A stretch of DNA of 64,000 nt from Ideonella oryzae (GCF_024055665.1 NZ_JAMXMC010000005.1:310001-374000); one strand, 5' to 3'. Shown: positions 47,497 to 57,565, counted from the first letter of the stretch. Notes: generated from the sequence alone by a model not told the origin. A program made the numbers and translations.

Positions 47497-48645
47497 ATGG
47501 CCGCGGATGAACGCCTGGATTGGCTGCTCCTGACCCAGACCCCGGGCCTGGGGCGCGAAGCCCAGCGCCGGTTGCTGGCCGCCTTCGGCTCGCCTGCCGC
47601 GGTGCTGCGCGCCGATGCGCGGCGCTGGACGGAGGTGGCCGGTCCTGCCGCTGCCCAGGCCCTGGGCGCGCCTCCGGAAGACCGCCTGGCACTGGCCGAG
47701 CGCACACTGCGCTGGCTGGAGGAAGCCCCCGCCCTGCGGCACCTCCTGCCCTTGGGACATCCCGATTACCCCGACCTGCTGCTCAACGCCGCCGATCCAC
47801 CGGTGCTGTTGTACGGCCAGGGTCAGCTGCATTGGCTGCGCACCCCCTGCGCCGCCATCGTGGGCAGCCGCCACGCCTCGCCCCAGGGACTCGACCTGGC
47901 CCATGATTTCGCTCGGGCCCTGGCGCAGACCGGCGTCACGGTGGTGTCCGGACTGGCGCTGGGCATCGACGGCGCAGCCCACGAGGGTGCCCTCGACGGC
48001 GGTGGCGGCACCGTGGCAGTGGTGGGCACCGGGCTGGACCGGGTCTATCCGGCGCGCCACCGCTCGCTGGCCCATCGCATCCAGGACCAGGGCCTGTTGC
48101 TGAGTGAATTCCCGCTGGGCGCGCCGCCCCGACCGGAGCACTTCCCCAGCCGCAACCGCATCATCGCAGGCATGAGCTTGGGCACCCTGGTCGTCGAGGC
48201 CGCCCCGAAATCCGGCTCGCTGATCACCGCGCGTCTGGCGGGCGAATGCGGACGGGAGGTGTGGGCCATCCCGGGCTCGGTGCTCTCGCCCCAGTCGCGG
48301 GGCTGCCATCAGCTGATCCGAGAGGGCGCCGCCCTGGTCGAGGAGCCGCAGGAAGTGATCGATGCCCTCCGGGCGCTTCATGGCGGCACGGCTCTGCCAC
48401 CTCCCGCCTCGCCCGCCCCCGTGGTGCCAACGGCCGTCCACGATGACACACAGGCGCCACCTTCAGACGCGCAGGAAGACCCCCTGCTGCAAGCCATGGG
48501 ACACGACCCCATCACCCTGGACACCCTGGCTGCCCGCTCGGGATGGCCGGTGGACCAGCTGCTGGCCCGCCTGCTGACCCTGGAACTGGAGGGGCGGGTG
48601 GCGCGCATGCCGGGCGGCCTGCTGCAACGCCGCGGCCGCGGTTGA
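47497..48645 (+). CDS. dprA: DNA-processing protein DprA
   Basis: A 382-residue protein that loads RecA on incoming single strands during natural transformation. A small N-terminal helical domain is followed by the Rossmann-like core: I-V-G-S-R-H-A-S, V-S-G-L-A-L-G-I-D, and F-P-S-R-N-R-I-I-A-G-M-S. The C-terminal winged-helix domain follows an Ala/Pro-rich linker. The ATG at 47497 is preferred to an in-frame GTG at 47464. It follows the LysM gene by 48 bases. Confidence 0.93.
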   Translation: MAADERLDWLLLTQTPGLGREAQRRLLAAFGSPAAVLRADARRWTEVAGPAAAQALGAPPEDRLALAERTLRWLEEAPALRHLLPLGHPDYPDLLLNAADPPVLLYGQGQLHWLRTPCAAIVGSRHASPQGLDLAHDFARALAQTGVTVVSGLALGIDGAAHEGALDGGGGTVAVVGTGLDRVYPARHRSLAHRIQDQGLLLSEFPLGAPPRPEHFPSRNRIIAGMSLGTLVVEAAPKSGSLITARLAGECGREVWAIPGSVLSPQSRGCHQLIREGAALVEEPQEVIDALRALHGGTALPPPASPAPVVPTAVHDDTQAPPSDAQEDPLLQAMGHDPITLDTLAARSGWPVDQLLARLLTLELEGRVARMPGGLLQRRGRG

Positions 48646-48717
48646 CCCCCCAAACACCAGCGCCGGAAGAGCCCATCTCGCGCTGGCGGCCATCCGGTGC
48701 TCGGTTATAGTCAGCCC

Positions 48718-49173
48718 ATGTTTGATGTGCTGGTCTACCTGTACGAGAACTACTGGCGGCCCGACGCCTGCCCGGATCACGAGCAGTTGACGCGCAAGCT
48801 GTCGGCAGTGGGGTTTGAAACCGATGAGATCCAGGAAGCCCTGAGCTGGCTGGATGGGTTGACCGCCACCACGGAAATGGCCCAGATCCGGTTGCCTGCG
48901 CAGGACAGCATGCGGATCTACCAGCCGCGCGAGTTGTCGCTGCTGGGCGAGGATTCCGTCGGGTTCATCAGCTTTCTCGAGTCGGCAGGTGTTCTGACGC
49001 CGCCGCTGCGTGAAATGGTGATCGACCGGGCCACGGCCATCGGCACCGGCCCATTGGATCTGGACGATCTGAAGATCATCGTGCTGATGGTGTTCTGGAG
49101 CCTGGGTGAAGAACCCGACGCGCTGATCCTCGACGAACTCTTCGTCGCGCCGGAAGAGCGGTTGATCCACTGA
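48718..49173 (+). CDS. smg: Smg family protein (DUF494)
   Basis: A 151-residue protein of the Smg/DUF494 family, found downstream of dprA in many proteobacteria. Function is unknown. The N-terminal F-D-V-L-V-Y-L-Y-E-N-Y is the family start, and the last third, I-V-L-M-V-F-W-S-L-G, is also typical. The ATG at 48718 agrees with that start. topA, the frequent next gene, is absent here; a terminator follows instead. Confidence 0.93.
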   Translation: MFDVLVYLYENYWRPDACPDHEQLTRKLSAVGFETDEIQEALSWLDGLTATTEMAQIRLPAQDSMRIYQPRELSLLGEDSVGFISFLESAGVLTPPLREMVIDRATAIGTGPLDLDDLKIIVLMVFWSLGEEPDALILDELFVAPEERLIH

Positions 49174-49199
49174 TCGGCATCTGCATCTGCAGAAATGCG

Positions 49200-49224
49200 A
49201 AACGGCTGCCTCGGCAGCCGTTTT
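49200..49224 (+). terminator. Intrinsic terminator after smg
   Basis: An 11-bp stem (AAACGGCTGCC / GGCAGCCGTTT) with a TC loop, followed by T residues, lies 26 bases after smg. It can work in both directions and so may also end the convergent DUF1631 transcript. Confidence 0.8.
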
Positions 49225-49247
49225 GCTTGGAAGGTCGATCCACAGAC

Positions 49248-51881
49248 TCAGTGGACCAGACGACCGGGGTCCGCACTGATCTTGCGCAGGGCGTCCCGGG
49301 TGGCGGCCATGGTCAGGGGTTCGTCCTCCACCGACACCAGCAACCCGGCCTGCAGGAAGGCCGCCAGACGCGCCTTCTGGAACAGCACGCATCGGCCCTG
49401 CGGGTTCACGAAGAGGGAGAGCTGCTTGTGCATGCCCTGCCAGGCCAGGCGCACCGTCTCATGCCGCCCCCGGAAGTCCAGGGTGAAGGCCGAGCCGACC
49501 TGGAGCTCCATCGCCGCGGCCAGCATGGAAGGCCCTGGCATCGAGCCCCCCTCGGCCACGATCTCCAAGCCCTCGTGCTGATGGTTGGCCTCGTCGAGCA
49601 CCCAGCTGTCGTCCAGTTCGAAGTCATCGTCGGGCATCATCTCCTCGATGGTCGCCAGACGCTGCTTGAGCTGCTCAAGCTGCTCGTTGGACATGCTGAT
49701 GCTGCGCGCACTGAAGGCAGCTGTCAGGGCCGCATTGAGCGCCTTGATGGCATCTTCCTGACGCTTGGCATCCAGCCCAGCGGCACCCATGCCCTGACGC
49801 ACCACGCCCAGCAGACGGGGCAGTTTGCGGATCACGTCGGCGCGCTCTTCGCGGGTGGTCTTGGCCGTGGCCATCCACATGAGGTCGGTCGCAGCCTCGC
49901 GCACGGCCTTGACCTCGCCACTCTTGGCGCCGTGACGCACGGCCGTGGTGGCCAGCACGTCAGCCCAAATGTGGAAGAGGAAGTCACGCACCCCCTCCTG
50001 CACCGGCACATCGGCCAGCATCTTGCGCAGTTCGATGGTGTACTGGATCGCCAGCGTCTCGCGCTGCTCGATCTGCTGGGCCAGGGACACGCCCGCCTTG
50101 GTCGCTTCGTTGTGCTCCCGGAAGTACTTCTCCAGGAACTTCTCGAACTCGTTGAGCACCGCCTGGAACACCCGTCGCCCGGTGTCCGGAAAGGCCTCGA
50201 CCACCTGCACCACGCGTCGGATCTCGGCTTCCAGTGGCGTGCCGATCAGGTCGGCATTGCCCTCGAAACCCATCACGCAGGCGCCCATGCGGTCGATCAG
50301 CCGGCGTGCGGGGTGATCAGCCCCGGAGAAGAAGTCGGGCTCGGCCAGGGCCACCCGCAGCACCGGCATCTGCAGGCGGGCAAAGTAGACCCGCAGTGCG
50401 GCCGGCACGCGCTCATCGGTCAGGATGGCCTGGAACAGCAAGGCCACCAGCTCGACCGTGGCCCGCTCTTCCGGCGTGGCGGCCGCCTGCTTGAGGGTCT
50501 GCTGACGCTCCCGCAGTTCCGCAATCAAGCGCGCAGGCGAGACGACCTCTTCGGTGCCTGCGGCCTGGGCCGCCACCTCGGCGGCCACCCGTTGCTGCAC
50601 CTGCCCCATGGCCTGGGACAGCTGCTGAGAAGGCACGCGTGCCCCCCCCTGCTGGCGGAACCCGGGCACATGCTGATCCAGGATGTCCCCAAAACGCTGC
50701 AGAACGACATCCGCACGCGGCAACGCGCCATCGGACTGTCGGGTCATCAGACGGGTCTCTTCACCCAGGTTGCCCCGGCCGCTGACGCCCGTGTCCGCGC
50801 CTTGAGCGGTCACCGGCCCGCCCGTGCCCGTGGCGGGAGGTGCACCGCGGCCGGCGTCATAAGCGGGTGCTACGCCACCCGTCCCGCCCCCCGGGGCATG
50901 GCCAGCCACCGGCCCGCCGGCGGTGGCGCCCGCGTCGCCCGCCGGCGCATCGGTGCGAAAGTCGACGCCAGGCCGCAGGGTCAGACCCGGCCCCCGGCCG
51001 CGGGCCGGCACCTGACCGGCACCGGCCGCACCGTGGCCCCGAAGGCTCTCGGGCATGACACGAGCGATGTTGGCCCCGAGCGGCGCAGGCATGGCCCCGT
51101 GCCCACCGCCAGCTGAAGACGACGGCGCGGAGGCCGCCCACTGCCCCGCTGGTGACGCTGTGCTCACCCCGGCCCGGTGGTTCTCGGCCCCGTCCAGCGG
51201 CACGGAACTGGTGGTGGTCCCCTCCGTCCGCCGGATGAAGGGGCGCAGATCCACCTGGGGCAACACGCCCTGTTCGACCAACCAGGCGTTGGTCTCATGG
51301 AACACGCCCTCCAGCAGCTCCGCTCCAGCCTTGTGCAGGGCCGGCTCCAGCGCACGCCAGCTCTCCAGATCCATCCCGGCATTGAGCCAGGCCCGCACCA
51401 TGCAGCGGGCAATGATCTGGGGACGGAAAAGATCGTCGTCTTCCAGATCCGGCTGGCCACTGAGCTGCCCCAGGCGGGCCCGCAGGTCGGCGAACTCCCA
51501 GGTGGTCTTGTCCAGCAACGCCAGGGTCAGGCGCGACACCAGGATGTTGCGTGTGACCGTTTCGTCGTCCACGAGGGACAAGCCGCCCCCGGTGCTCAGG
51601 CCTGCGCTGAGCGTCGTCAGGGCGTGCCCGGTCCCCGGTGCCGCCAGCTGCTCACGGACCTGCTTGGCGACCTCCGGCAGCCACTGCCGCCCATGGCGAA
51701 CCAGCGACTGCAGCATGTCGGCCCGCTGCTGCGCGATGGCGCGCTCAGCCAGCTCTTCGTTGAGCTTCTGTGCGAGCCGGACGGCGGCGTCGAGCAGAGG
51801 CTGCAGGTCTTTCAGGACCAGGTCAACGTAGTGGCGGCGGGCTTCGTCCAGCGTGGGCAGACCAGCGGCAGCGGCAGGCAT
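49248..51881 (-). CDS. DUF1631 family protein
   Basis: A large, soluble protein of about 877 residues without signal peptide or membrane segments. It matches DUF1631, a family of unknown function in beta- and gammaproteobacteria. Helical N- and middle parts are separated by a Pro/Ala/Gly-rich low-complexity linker (about residues 230-350). The C-terminus has a small beta domain (about residues 775-860, with L-S-L-F-V-N-P-Q-G-R) that looks like a PilZ-type barrel, though the PilZ c-di-GMP motifs RxxxR and D/N-x-S-x-x-G are not evident. The start at 51881 is a choice among several in frame. Confidence 0.8.
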   Translation of the reverse strand: MPAAAAGLPTLDEARRHYVDLVLKDLQPLLDAAVRLAQKLNEELAERAIAQQRADMLQSLVRHGRQWLPEVAKQVREQLAAPGTGHALTTLSAGLSTGGGLSLVDDETVTRNILVSRLTLALLDKTTWEFADLRARLGQLSGQPDLEDDDLFRPQIIARCMVRAWLNAGMDLESWRALEPALHKAGAELLEGVFHETNAWLVEQGVLPQVDLRPFIRRTEGTTTSSVPLDGAENHRAGVSTASPAGQWAASAPSSSAGGGHGAMPAPLGANIARVMPESLRGHGAAGAGQVPARGRGPGLTLRPGVDFRTDAPAGDAGATAGGPVAGHAPGGGTGGVAPAYDAGRGAPPATGTGGPVTAQGADTGVSGRGNLGEETRLMTRQSDGALPRADVVLQRFGDILDQHVPGFRQQGGARVPSQQLSQAMGQVQQRVAAEVAAQAAGTEEVVSPARLIAELRERQQTLKQAAATPEERATVELVALLFQAILTDERVPAALRVYFARLQMPVLRVALAEPDFFSGADHPARRLIDRMGACVMGFEGNADLIGTPLEAEIRRVVQVVEAFPDTGRRVFQAVLNEFEKFLEKYFREHNEATKAGVSLAQQIEQRETLAIQYTIELRKMLADVPVQEGVRDFLFHIWADVLATTAVRHGAKSGEVKAVREAATDLMWMATAKTTREERADVIRKLPRLLGVVRQGMGAAGLDAKRQEDAIKALNAALTAAFSARSISMSNEQLEQLKQRLATIEEMMPDDDFELDDSWVLDEANHQHEGLEIVAEGGSMPGPSMLAAAMELQVGSAFTLDFRGRHETVRLAWQGMHKQLSLFVNPQGRCVLFQKARLAAFLQAGLLVSVEDEPLTMAATRDALRKISADPGRLVH

Positions 51882-51915
51882 CGATGCGTGCGAGGTGGGC
51901 AGTGATCCGTTGACT

Positions 51916-52956
51916 CTACACCACAGCCCCAGCGTTGGGGTCACCCGGGTCGGAATCCTTCGTCCCGGTTCCGCCGCCCTTGACCAGATCATCGCGGCTC
52001 ACGCCCAGCCACATGGCGATGGCCGCCGCCACGAAAACCGACGAGTAGATGCCGAACAGGATGCCGATGGTCAGCGCCACCGCAAAGTAGTGCAGGGTCG
52101 GGCCGCCGAACAGCAGCATGGACAACACCATCATCTGCGTCGAGCCGTGGGTGATGATGGTCCGGCTGATGGTGCTGGTGATGGCGTGGTCGATCACCTC
52201 ATGGGTGTTCATCTTGCGGAATTTGCGGAAGGCCTCCCGGATCCGGTCGAAGATCACGACCGACTCGTTGACCGAGTAGCCCAGCACCGCCAGCACCGCC
52301 GCCAGCACGGAGAGCGAGAACTCCCACTGGAAGAAGGCGAAGAAGCCCAGGATGATGACCACGTCGTGCAGGTTGGCGATGATGGCCGCGACGGCGAACT
52401 TCTTCTCGAAGCGGATCGCCAGATAGCCCATGATGCCCAGCACCACGAAGATCAGGGCCTTGCCGCCGTCCCACACCAGCTCCTCACCCACCGAGGGGCC
52501 GACGAACTCGGTGCGCGACAGCGTCAGCGGCTCGGCCGCAGCGGCCTGGCAAGCCCGCCGACTGCCCTGCTCTCCCTGCGGCGTCGTGTATTGCTGCTCG
52601 GTCACCGAACCGTTCTCTGCAGAGCACAGCTGGGTGAAGACCCGCGCGGCCAGCTCCTGGGGCTTCGCGTCCTTGCTGACGGGCAGGCGGATCATCACAT
52701 CGCGCGAGGTGCCGAAGTTCTGCACCTGCACGTCGCCGAAGCCCATCTTCTCGACCACGGCGCGCACCCGCGCCAGGTCGGCCGATTGGGCGTAGGACAC
52801 CTCGAGCACCGTGCCACCGGTGAACTCGTTGGACAGGTGCAAGCCGCGGGTGACCAGGAAGAACACCGCGGCCGCGAAGGTCAGCGCCGAGATGAGGTTG
52901 AACACCAGCGCATACCGCATGAACGGGATGTCGCGCCGGATACGGAAGAATTCCAT
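51916..52956 (-). CDS. secF: Protein translocase subunit SecF
   Basis: A 346-residue RND-type membrane protein that, with SecD and YajC, uses proton motive force to finish protein export. Six transmembrane helices and a periplasmic domain are apparent; the family motif G-Y-S-V-N-E-S-V-V-I-F-D-R-I-R is in the first helices of the TM bundle's second half. The tail has a short acidic/Gly-rich end. Follows secD by 48 bases. Confidence 0.97.
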   Translation of the reverse strand: MEFFRIRRDIPFMRYALVFNLISALTFAAAVFFLVTRGLHLSNEFTGGTVLEVSYAQSADLARVRAVVEKMGFGDVQVQNFGTSRDVMIRLPVSKDAKPQELAARVFTQLCSAENGSVTEQQYTTPQGEQGSRRACQAAAAEPLTLSRTEFVGPSVGEELVWDGGKALIFVVLGIMGYLAIRFEKKFAVAAIIANLHDVVIILGFFAFFQWEFSLSVLAAVLAVLGYSVNESVVIFDRIREAFRKFRKMNTHEVIDHAITSTISRTIITHGSTQMMVLSMLLFGGPTLHYFAVALTIGILFGIYSSVFVAAAIAMWLGVSRDDLVKGGGTGTKDSDPGDPNAGAVV

Positions 52957-53004
52957 GGAAAGCCTCTTGAGAGTCTTTGGCGTCTCGGAAGACGGGGCGC
53001 GAAA

Positions 53005-54897
53005 TCAGCGGACGTCGTTGGACGGCGGCTGGGCCGCAGCCCCACCGTCGGGCCGCCAGACCTGACCAATGGACACCGCCTTGAGCTTCTTCTGCCGGCC
53101 GTACCAGAGGTTCACCAGGCCACGCGAGAACATCACGGCCGAGAACATCGAGGTCAGGATGCCCAGGCAGTGCACCACGGCAAAGCCCCGCACCGGCCCG
53201 GAGCCGAAGGCCAGCAACGCCAAGCCCGCGATCAGGGTGGTGATGTTCGAGTCCAGGATGGTGGCCCAGGCCCGCTCGTAGCCGGCGTGGATGGCTGCCT
53301 GCGGCGATGCCCCGCCACGCAACTCCTCGCGCACCCGCTCGTTGATCAGCACGTTGGCGTCAATGGCCATGCCCAGCGCCAGGGCGATGGCGGCAATGCC
53401 CGGCAGCGTCAGCGTGGCCTGCAGCATCGACAGCACCGCCACCAGCATCAGCAGGTTGAAGGCCAGGGCCAGCGTGGAGAACACGCCAAACATGGCGTAG
53501 TAGATGCACATGAACACCGCGATGGCGGCGAAACCCCAGGCCAGGCTGTGAAAACCCTTGGCGATGTTGTCCGCCCCCAGGCTCGGGCCGATGGTGCGCT
53601 CTTCGATGATCTCCATCGGCGCGGCCAGCGAACCGGCACGCAGCAGCAGGGCCGTGTCATTGGCCTCCTGCGTGCTCATGCGGCCGGAGATCTGGAAGCG
53701 CGTACCCAGCTCGCCGCGGATCACCGGCGCCGTCACGACCTCGCCCTTGCCCTTCTCGAAGAGCAGGATGGCCATGCGCTTGCCGATGTTGTCGCGCGAG
53801 ATGTCGCGCATGATGCGCGCGCCCTTGGCGTCCACCGTCAGGTGCACCGCCGGCTGCTGGTGGTCGTCGAAGCCCGGCTGGGCGTCGGCCAGGTTCTCGC
53901 CGGTCAGCACCACCTGGCGCTTGACCACCAGGGGGCCACCGCCCCGCTCCACATAGAGTTCGTCACCGAAGGGCACCGGGCCGCTGCCAGTGGCGGCCGC
54001 GGCGGCCTCGGCGCCGTCGTCCACCATGCGCAGTTCCAGCGTGGCGGTGCGGCCGATGATGTCCTTGGCCTTGGCCGTGTCCTGCACGCCAGGCAACTGC
54101 ACCACCACGCGGTCCAGCCCCTGCTGCTGGATCACCGGCTCGGCCACACCCAGCTCATTGACCCGGTTGTGCAGCGTGGTGATGTTCTGCTTGAGCGCCG
54201 CCTGCTGGATCTTGATGGCTGACTGGGGCTTGAGCTCACCGGTCAGCACCAGGTCGCCATTGGCACCCGCGGAGGGCGTCCACTGCATGTCCGGCTGGGT
54301 GTCGTTCAGCAAGGCCAGCGCCTGCTGGCGCGTGGGCTCGTCGCGAAAGTTGACGACGATGGCATTGCCGCTGCGGCTGATGCCGCTGTGGCGGATGTTC
54401 TTGTCGCGCAGCGCGGTGCGCACGTCGCCGGTCATCGACTCGGCCTTCTTCTCCAGTGCGGCCTTCATGTCGACCTGCATCAGGAAGTGCACGCCACCGC
54501 GCAGGTCCAGGCCCAGGTACATGGGCAGCGCGTGCAGGGACGTGAGCCACTGCGGCGAACGCGACACCAGGTTGAGCGCGACGATGAAGGTGGGATCGGC
54601 CGGATCGGTGTTGAGCGCCTTGCTCAGCGCGTCCTTGGCCTTGAGCTGGGCATCGGTGGTCCCGAACCGGGCCTTGACCGAGTTGCCTTCGAGCTGGATG
54701 TAGTCGGCCGAGAGCTGGGCGTCGCCCAGCACCTGCGCCACACGGGACTCGAGCGCGGAGTCCACCTTGATGGTGGCCTTGGCACTGGACACCTGCACTG
54801 CAGGCGCCTCGCCAAAGAAGTTGGGCAGGGTGTAGATCAAGCCGACGACCAGCGCCAGGGCCAGCACGGCGTACTTCCACCAGGGATAACGATTCAT
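53005..54897 (-). CDS. secD: Protein translocase subunit SecD
   Basis: A 630-residue inner-membrane protein. One N-terminal helix (about 8-28), a large periplasmic region with L-G-L-D-L-R-G-G-V-H-F, and five C-terminal helices with the motif G-M-A-I-D-A-N-V-L-I-N-E-R-V-R. I prefer the ATG at 54897 (M-N-R-Y-P-W-W-K-Y), the family's typical N-terminus. It lies between yajC and secF. Confidence 0.97.
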   Translation of the reverse strand: MNRYPWWKYAVLALALVVGLIYTLPNFFGEAPAVQVSSAKATIKVDSALESRVAQVLGDAQLSADYIQLEGNSVKARFGTTDAQLKAKDALSKALNTDPADPTFIVALNLVSRSPQWLTSLHALPMYLGLDLRGGVHFLMQVDMKAALEKKAESMTGDVRTALRDKNIRHSGISRSGNAIVVNFRDEPTRQQALALLNDTQPDMQWTPSAGANGDLVLTGELKPQSAIKIQQAALKQNITTLHNRVNELGVAEPVIQQQGLDRVVVQLPGVQDTAKAKDIIGRTATLELRMVDDGAEAAAAATGSGPVPFGDELYVERGGGPLVVKRQVVLTGENLADAQPGFDDHQQPAVHLTVDAKGARIMRDISRDNIGKRMAILLFEKGKGEVVTAPVIRGELGTRFQISGRMSTQEANDTALLLRAGSLAAPMEIIEERTIGPSLGADNIAKGFHSLAWGFAAIAVFMCIYYAMFGVFSTLALAFNLLMLVAVLSMLQATLTLPGIAAIALALGMAIDANVLINERVREELRGGASPQAAIHAGYERAWATILDSNITTLIAGLALLAFGSGPVRGFAVVHCLGILTSMFSAVMFSRGLVNLWYGRQKKLKAVSIGQVWRPDGGAAAQPPSNDVR

Positions 54898-54987
54898 GGG
54901 CAGTTCGCGGGACCGGCCCGCGCCATGTGACAACGGGGCGCCACCGCCCCGTCCCGGAAGGCCCCCTTGGGGACCTTGTCCTACTTC

Positions 54988-55311
54988 TTACTTCAGCGTG
55001 CCCTTGGGCAGCACGCGGCTCACCGACTGGCGCTGCACCTGGACTTCCACCCCTTGGGCCAGCTCCACATGGACCACGCTCTCGCCCACCTTGGAAATGC
55101 GGCCCATGAGGCCATTGGCCACCACCACTTCGTCACCCTTGGTCAGGTTGTCGACCATGGCCTTGTGCTCTTTCTGCTGCTTGATCTGCGGGCGGATCAT
55201 GATGAAGTACAGCGCCACCAGCATGATCACCAGCGGCAGGTACTGGGCCAACCCGGCCAGGCCCCCGGCGGGAGCGGCCACATCGGCGGCGTAGGCGTTG
55301 GAGATGAACAC
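54988..55311 (-). CDS. yajC: Preprotein translocase accessory protein YajC
   Basis: A 107-residue protein with one membrane helix (about 25-45) ending in F-I-M-I-R-P-Q, and a C-terminal cytosolic domain with G-D-E-V-V-V-A-N-G-L-M-G. No suitable ATG occurs; the GTG at 55311 with GAAGGAA upstream is the likely start. First gene of yajC-secD-secF. Confidence 0.95.
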   Translation of the reverse strand: MFISNAYAADVAAPAGGLAGLAQYLPLVIMLVALYFIMIRPQIKQQKEHKAMVDNLTKGDEVVVANGLMGRISKVGESVVHVELAQGVEVQVQRQSVSRVLPKGTLK

Positions 55312-55441
55312 GTCTCGATTCCTTCTGCATGAGGCGCGGCCGGGCTTGTTCGACCCACCGCGCAAATAGGGTGTCCAGGCCGGACACGTGAACGGAGCAT
55401 TGTAGGGCGCCCGCCAGAGCACCGTGGACGGCGCCCCAAGC

Positions 55442-55478
55442 AAAAAGCCCTCGGGGCTTGCGCACCGAGGGCTTTTTT
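55442..55478 (-). terminator. Terminator downstream of tRNA-fMet
   Basis: An 8-bp core stem (GCCCTCGG / CCGAGGGC) with a 10-base loop is flanked by A and T runs, so it can function in both directions. On the minus strand it starts 9 bases after the tRNA. Confidence 0.85.
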
Positions 55479-55485
55479 CAGAAGC

Positions 55486-55563
<78 letters not shown>

Positions 55564-55595
55564 ACTGAAGCTGCAATTATGGCACGACTTTCAAA

Positions 55596-57485
55596 TCAGA
55601 GTCCAGCCTTTTCCAAAGTTTTTATAAATTCCTCGGCCGGCTCAAAGCCGACGGCCCGCACACCGCTCTCCTTGCCCTGCGCATCGAAGAAGATCGTCCC
55701 GGGCGGACCGAAGAGCTGAAAGCGCTGCAACAAGGCCTTGTCCTGGGTGGAATTGGCCGTGACATCCGCCTTGAGCAGCAGGGCCTTGCCCAGTCGCGCC
55801 TGCACCCCGCCATCACTGAAGGTAAAGCGCTCCATCTCTTTGCAAGCCACGCACCAGTCCGCGTAGAAGTCCAGCATCACCGGACGGGTTGTCGTCCGCA
55901 GGATCTGGTCCAACTCTTCCACCGAGGCCACACGGCGGAAGTCCAGAGCAGGTGCGGCCACCACGGGCGAGGCCACCGCACCGCTCCAATGGCGCAGCGG
56001 CTGCAGGGCGTCGGAGCCCCCGGAGGCCGCCCCAGCGAGTTGCATCACCCCATAGGCCAGCGCGGCAACGCCGCCCGCCCGCTGCAGCCACACCCGGGGC
56101 GTGCCGCTGTGGGGGTGGGCATCGAAGGGGCGCAGCATGAAACCCACCACCAGCAAGAGGCCCGCCCACAGCGCCAGGGCCAGGGATGATGGCAACGCGG
56201 GCTGCGCGACCCACAGGGCCACCCCCACCAGCACCAGGCCGAAGAAGCGCTTGACGGCGTGCATCCAGGCGCCGGAACGTGGCAACCAATGACCTGCCGA
56301 GGCGCCCAGCAGCAGCAGCGGCATGCTCATCCCCATGGCCATGGCGAACAGCGCAGTACCCGCCAGCACCACATCGCGGCTCTGACTCAGGAAAACCAAG
56401 GTCCCGGCCAGCGGGGCGGTGACGCAGGGGCTGACGATCAGGGCGGAGAGTCCCCCCATCACGAACACGCCCAGGAACTGTCCGCCGGGCAACCGACGGG
56501 ACATGCCATCGAGATGGTTGCTCAGGGCATGCGGCAAGCGCAGTTCATAGACATCGAACATGGCCAGGGCCAGGACCAGCAGCAGACCGGCGAAACTGAG
56601 CAGCACCCAAGGCGTCTGCAAGGCAGCCGCCAACCCCTCGCCGGCCAAGCCAGCCGCCACGCCCATGGCCGTGTAGAGCAAGGCCATGCCCAAGGAATAG
56701 GCGAGCGCCAGGAGAAAGCCACGACGCCGGCTGGTCGCCTCGCCGCTGCCCGCGATGATCGAGGACAGGATGGGCAGCATGGGCAGCACGCACGGCGTGA
56801 AGGCGAGCAGCAGGCCCATCACCCAGAATCCGCCAATGATCGCCCACCAGTGCCCGCCCTTGAGCAGGGCCTCGATGCGATTGGCGCCCCCCTGCGTCGC
56901 CGCCGTCCCCGCCTCCACCGCCGAGGCCATCGGCGAGGGCGTGACGGCTTCGGCGGGAGAGACCGCAGGCGATGCTGCAAGCGCCCCGTCGACCGACTCC
57001 TGCACGGTGTCGTCGCCGCCGAAACCCTTGAGCGAGACACGGAAGACCTTGGTGATCGGCGGGTAGCACAGGCCGGCCTCCGCACAGCCCTGGTAGGTCA
57101 CGCGCAGCGTGAAGGGCCCCGGGGCCTGCTGCACCGGAAGCCGGAATGCCAGCGGCCCATGGTAGGTTTCGACGTTCTTCTGAAACGTCGTGTCGAACTT
57201 GACCTGACCGGCGGGAAGCGCGGCCTCGCCCAGCGTGGCACCGTCTGCTTCGAACTTGAAATGTTCGCGGTAAAGGTAATAGCCCGACGTGATCTGGAAG
57301 CTCAGGCCGACCGCCTTGTCCTGTGCGGTCGGTGCCGCCAGCACAAAGGCCTGCTCCGGGTCGAGGAAGTCATCCCCGGCCGCATGGGCGCCCCCCTGAA
57401 CACCCAGGATCGCCAACAGAGCCAGGCCCCAGCACAGCGGGCCAGAACGGAAACAAGCAAGGAAAGACTGCAGCATGATGGGCAC
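55596..57485 (-). CDS. dsbD: Thiol:disulfide interchange protein DsbD
   Basis: A 629-residue membrane protein that passes electrons from cytosolic thioredoxin to periplasmic thiol proteins, including cytochrome c maturation. Signal peptide, then an N-terminal periplasmic domain with Cys in G-C-A-E-A-G-L-C; eight membrane helices with redox Cys in F-T-P-C-V-L-P and S-P-C-V-T-A-P; and a C-terminal thioredoxin-like domain with D-W-C-V-A-C-K. All six redox Cys are present. The start is the first ATG at 57485 or the ATG at 57476. Confidence 0.95.
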   Translation of the reverse strand: MPIMLQSFLACFRSGPLCWGLALLAILGVQGGAHAAGDDFLDPEQAFVLAAPTAQDKAVGLSFQITSGYYLYREHFKFEADGATLGEAALPAGQVKFDTTFQKNVETYHGPLAFRLPVQQAPGPFTLRVTYQGCAEAGLCYPPITKVFRVSLKGFGGDDTVQESVDGALAASPAVSPAEAVTPSPMASAVEAGTAATQGGANRIEALLKGGHWWAIIGGFWVMGLLLAFTPCVLPMLPILSSIIAGSGEATSRRRGFLLALAYSLGMALLYTAMGVAAGLAGEGLAAALQTPWVLLSFAGLLLVLALAMFDVYELRLPHALSNHLDGMSRRLPGGQFLGVFVMGGLSALIVSPCVTAPLAGTLVFLSQSRDVVLAGTALFAMAMGMSMPLLLLGASAGHWLPRSGAWMHAVKRFFGLVLVGVALWVAQPALPSSLALALWAGLLLVVGFMLRPFDAHPHSGTPRVWLQRAGGVAALAYGVMQLAGAASGGSDALQPLRHWSGAVASPVVAAPALDFRRVASVEELDQILRTTTRPVMLDFYADWCVACKEMERFTFSDGGVQARLGKALLLKADVTANSTQDKALLQRFQLFGPPGTIFFDAQGKESGVRAVGFEPAEEFIKTLEKAGL

Positions 57486-57534
57486 TGAGACGGCGCCGAG
57501 GCACCTGGGTTCCTGACAGGGATCGCACCCCCCA

Positions 57535-57565
57535 AGAAAAAAGGGTCAGCGCTTGGCTGACCCTT
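57535..57565 (-). terminator. Terminator of the ribosomal protein/rpoA operon
   Basis: A stem of 9 to 10 bp (AAGGGTCAGC / GCTGACCCTT) is followed on the minus strand by TTTTTTCTT. It lies about 45 bases after rplQ and before dsbD. Confidence 0.9.

Noticed and set aside
49227-54222. Two long plus-strand frames (629 and 789 codons)
   Set aside because: They are antisense to DUF1631, secF and secD and show only shadow composition.
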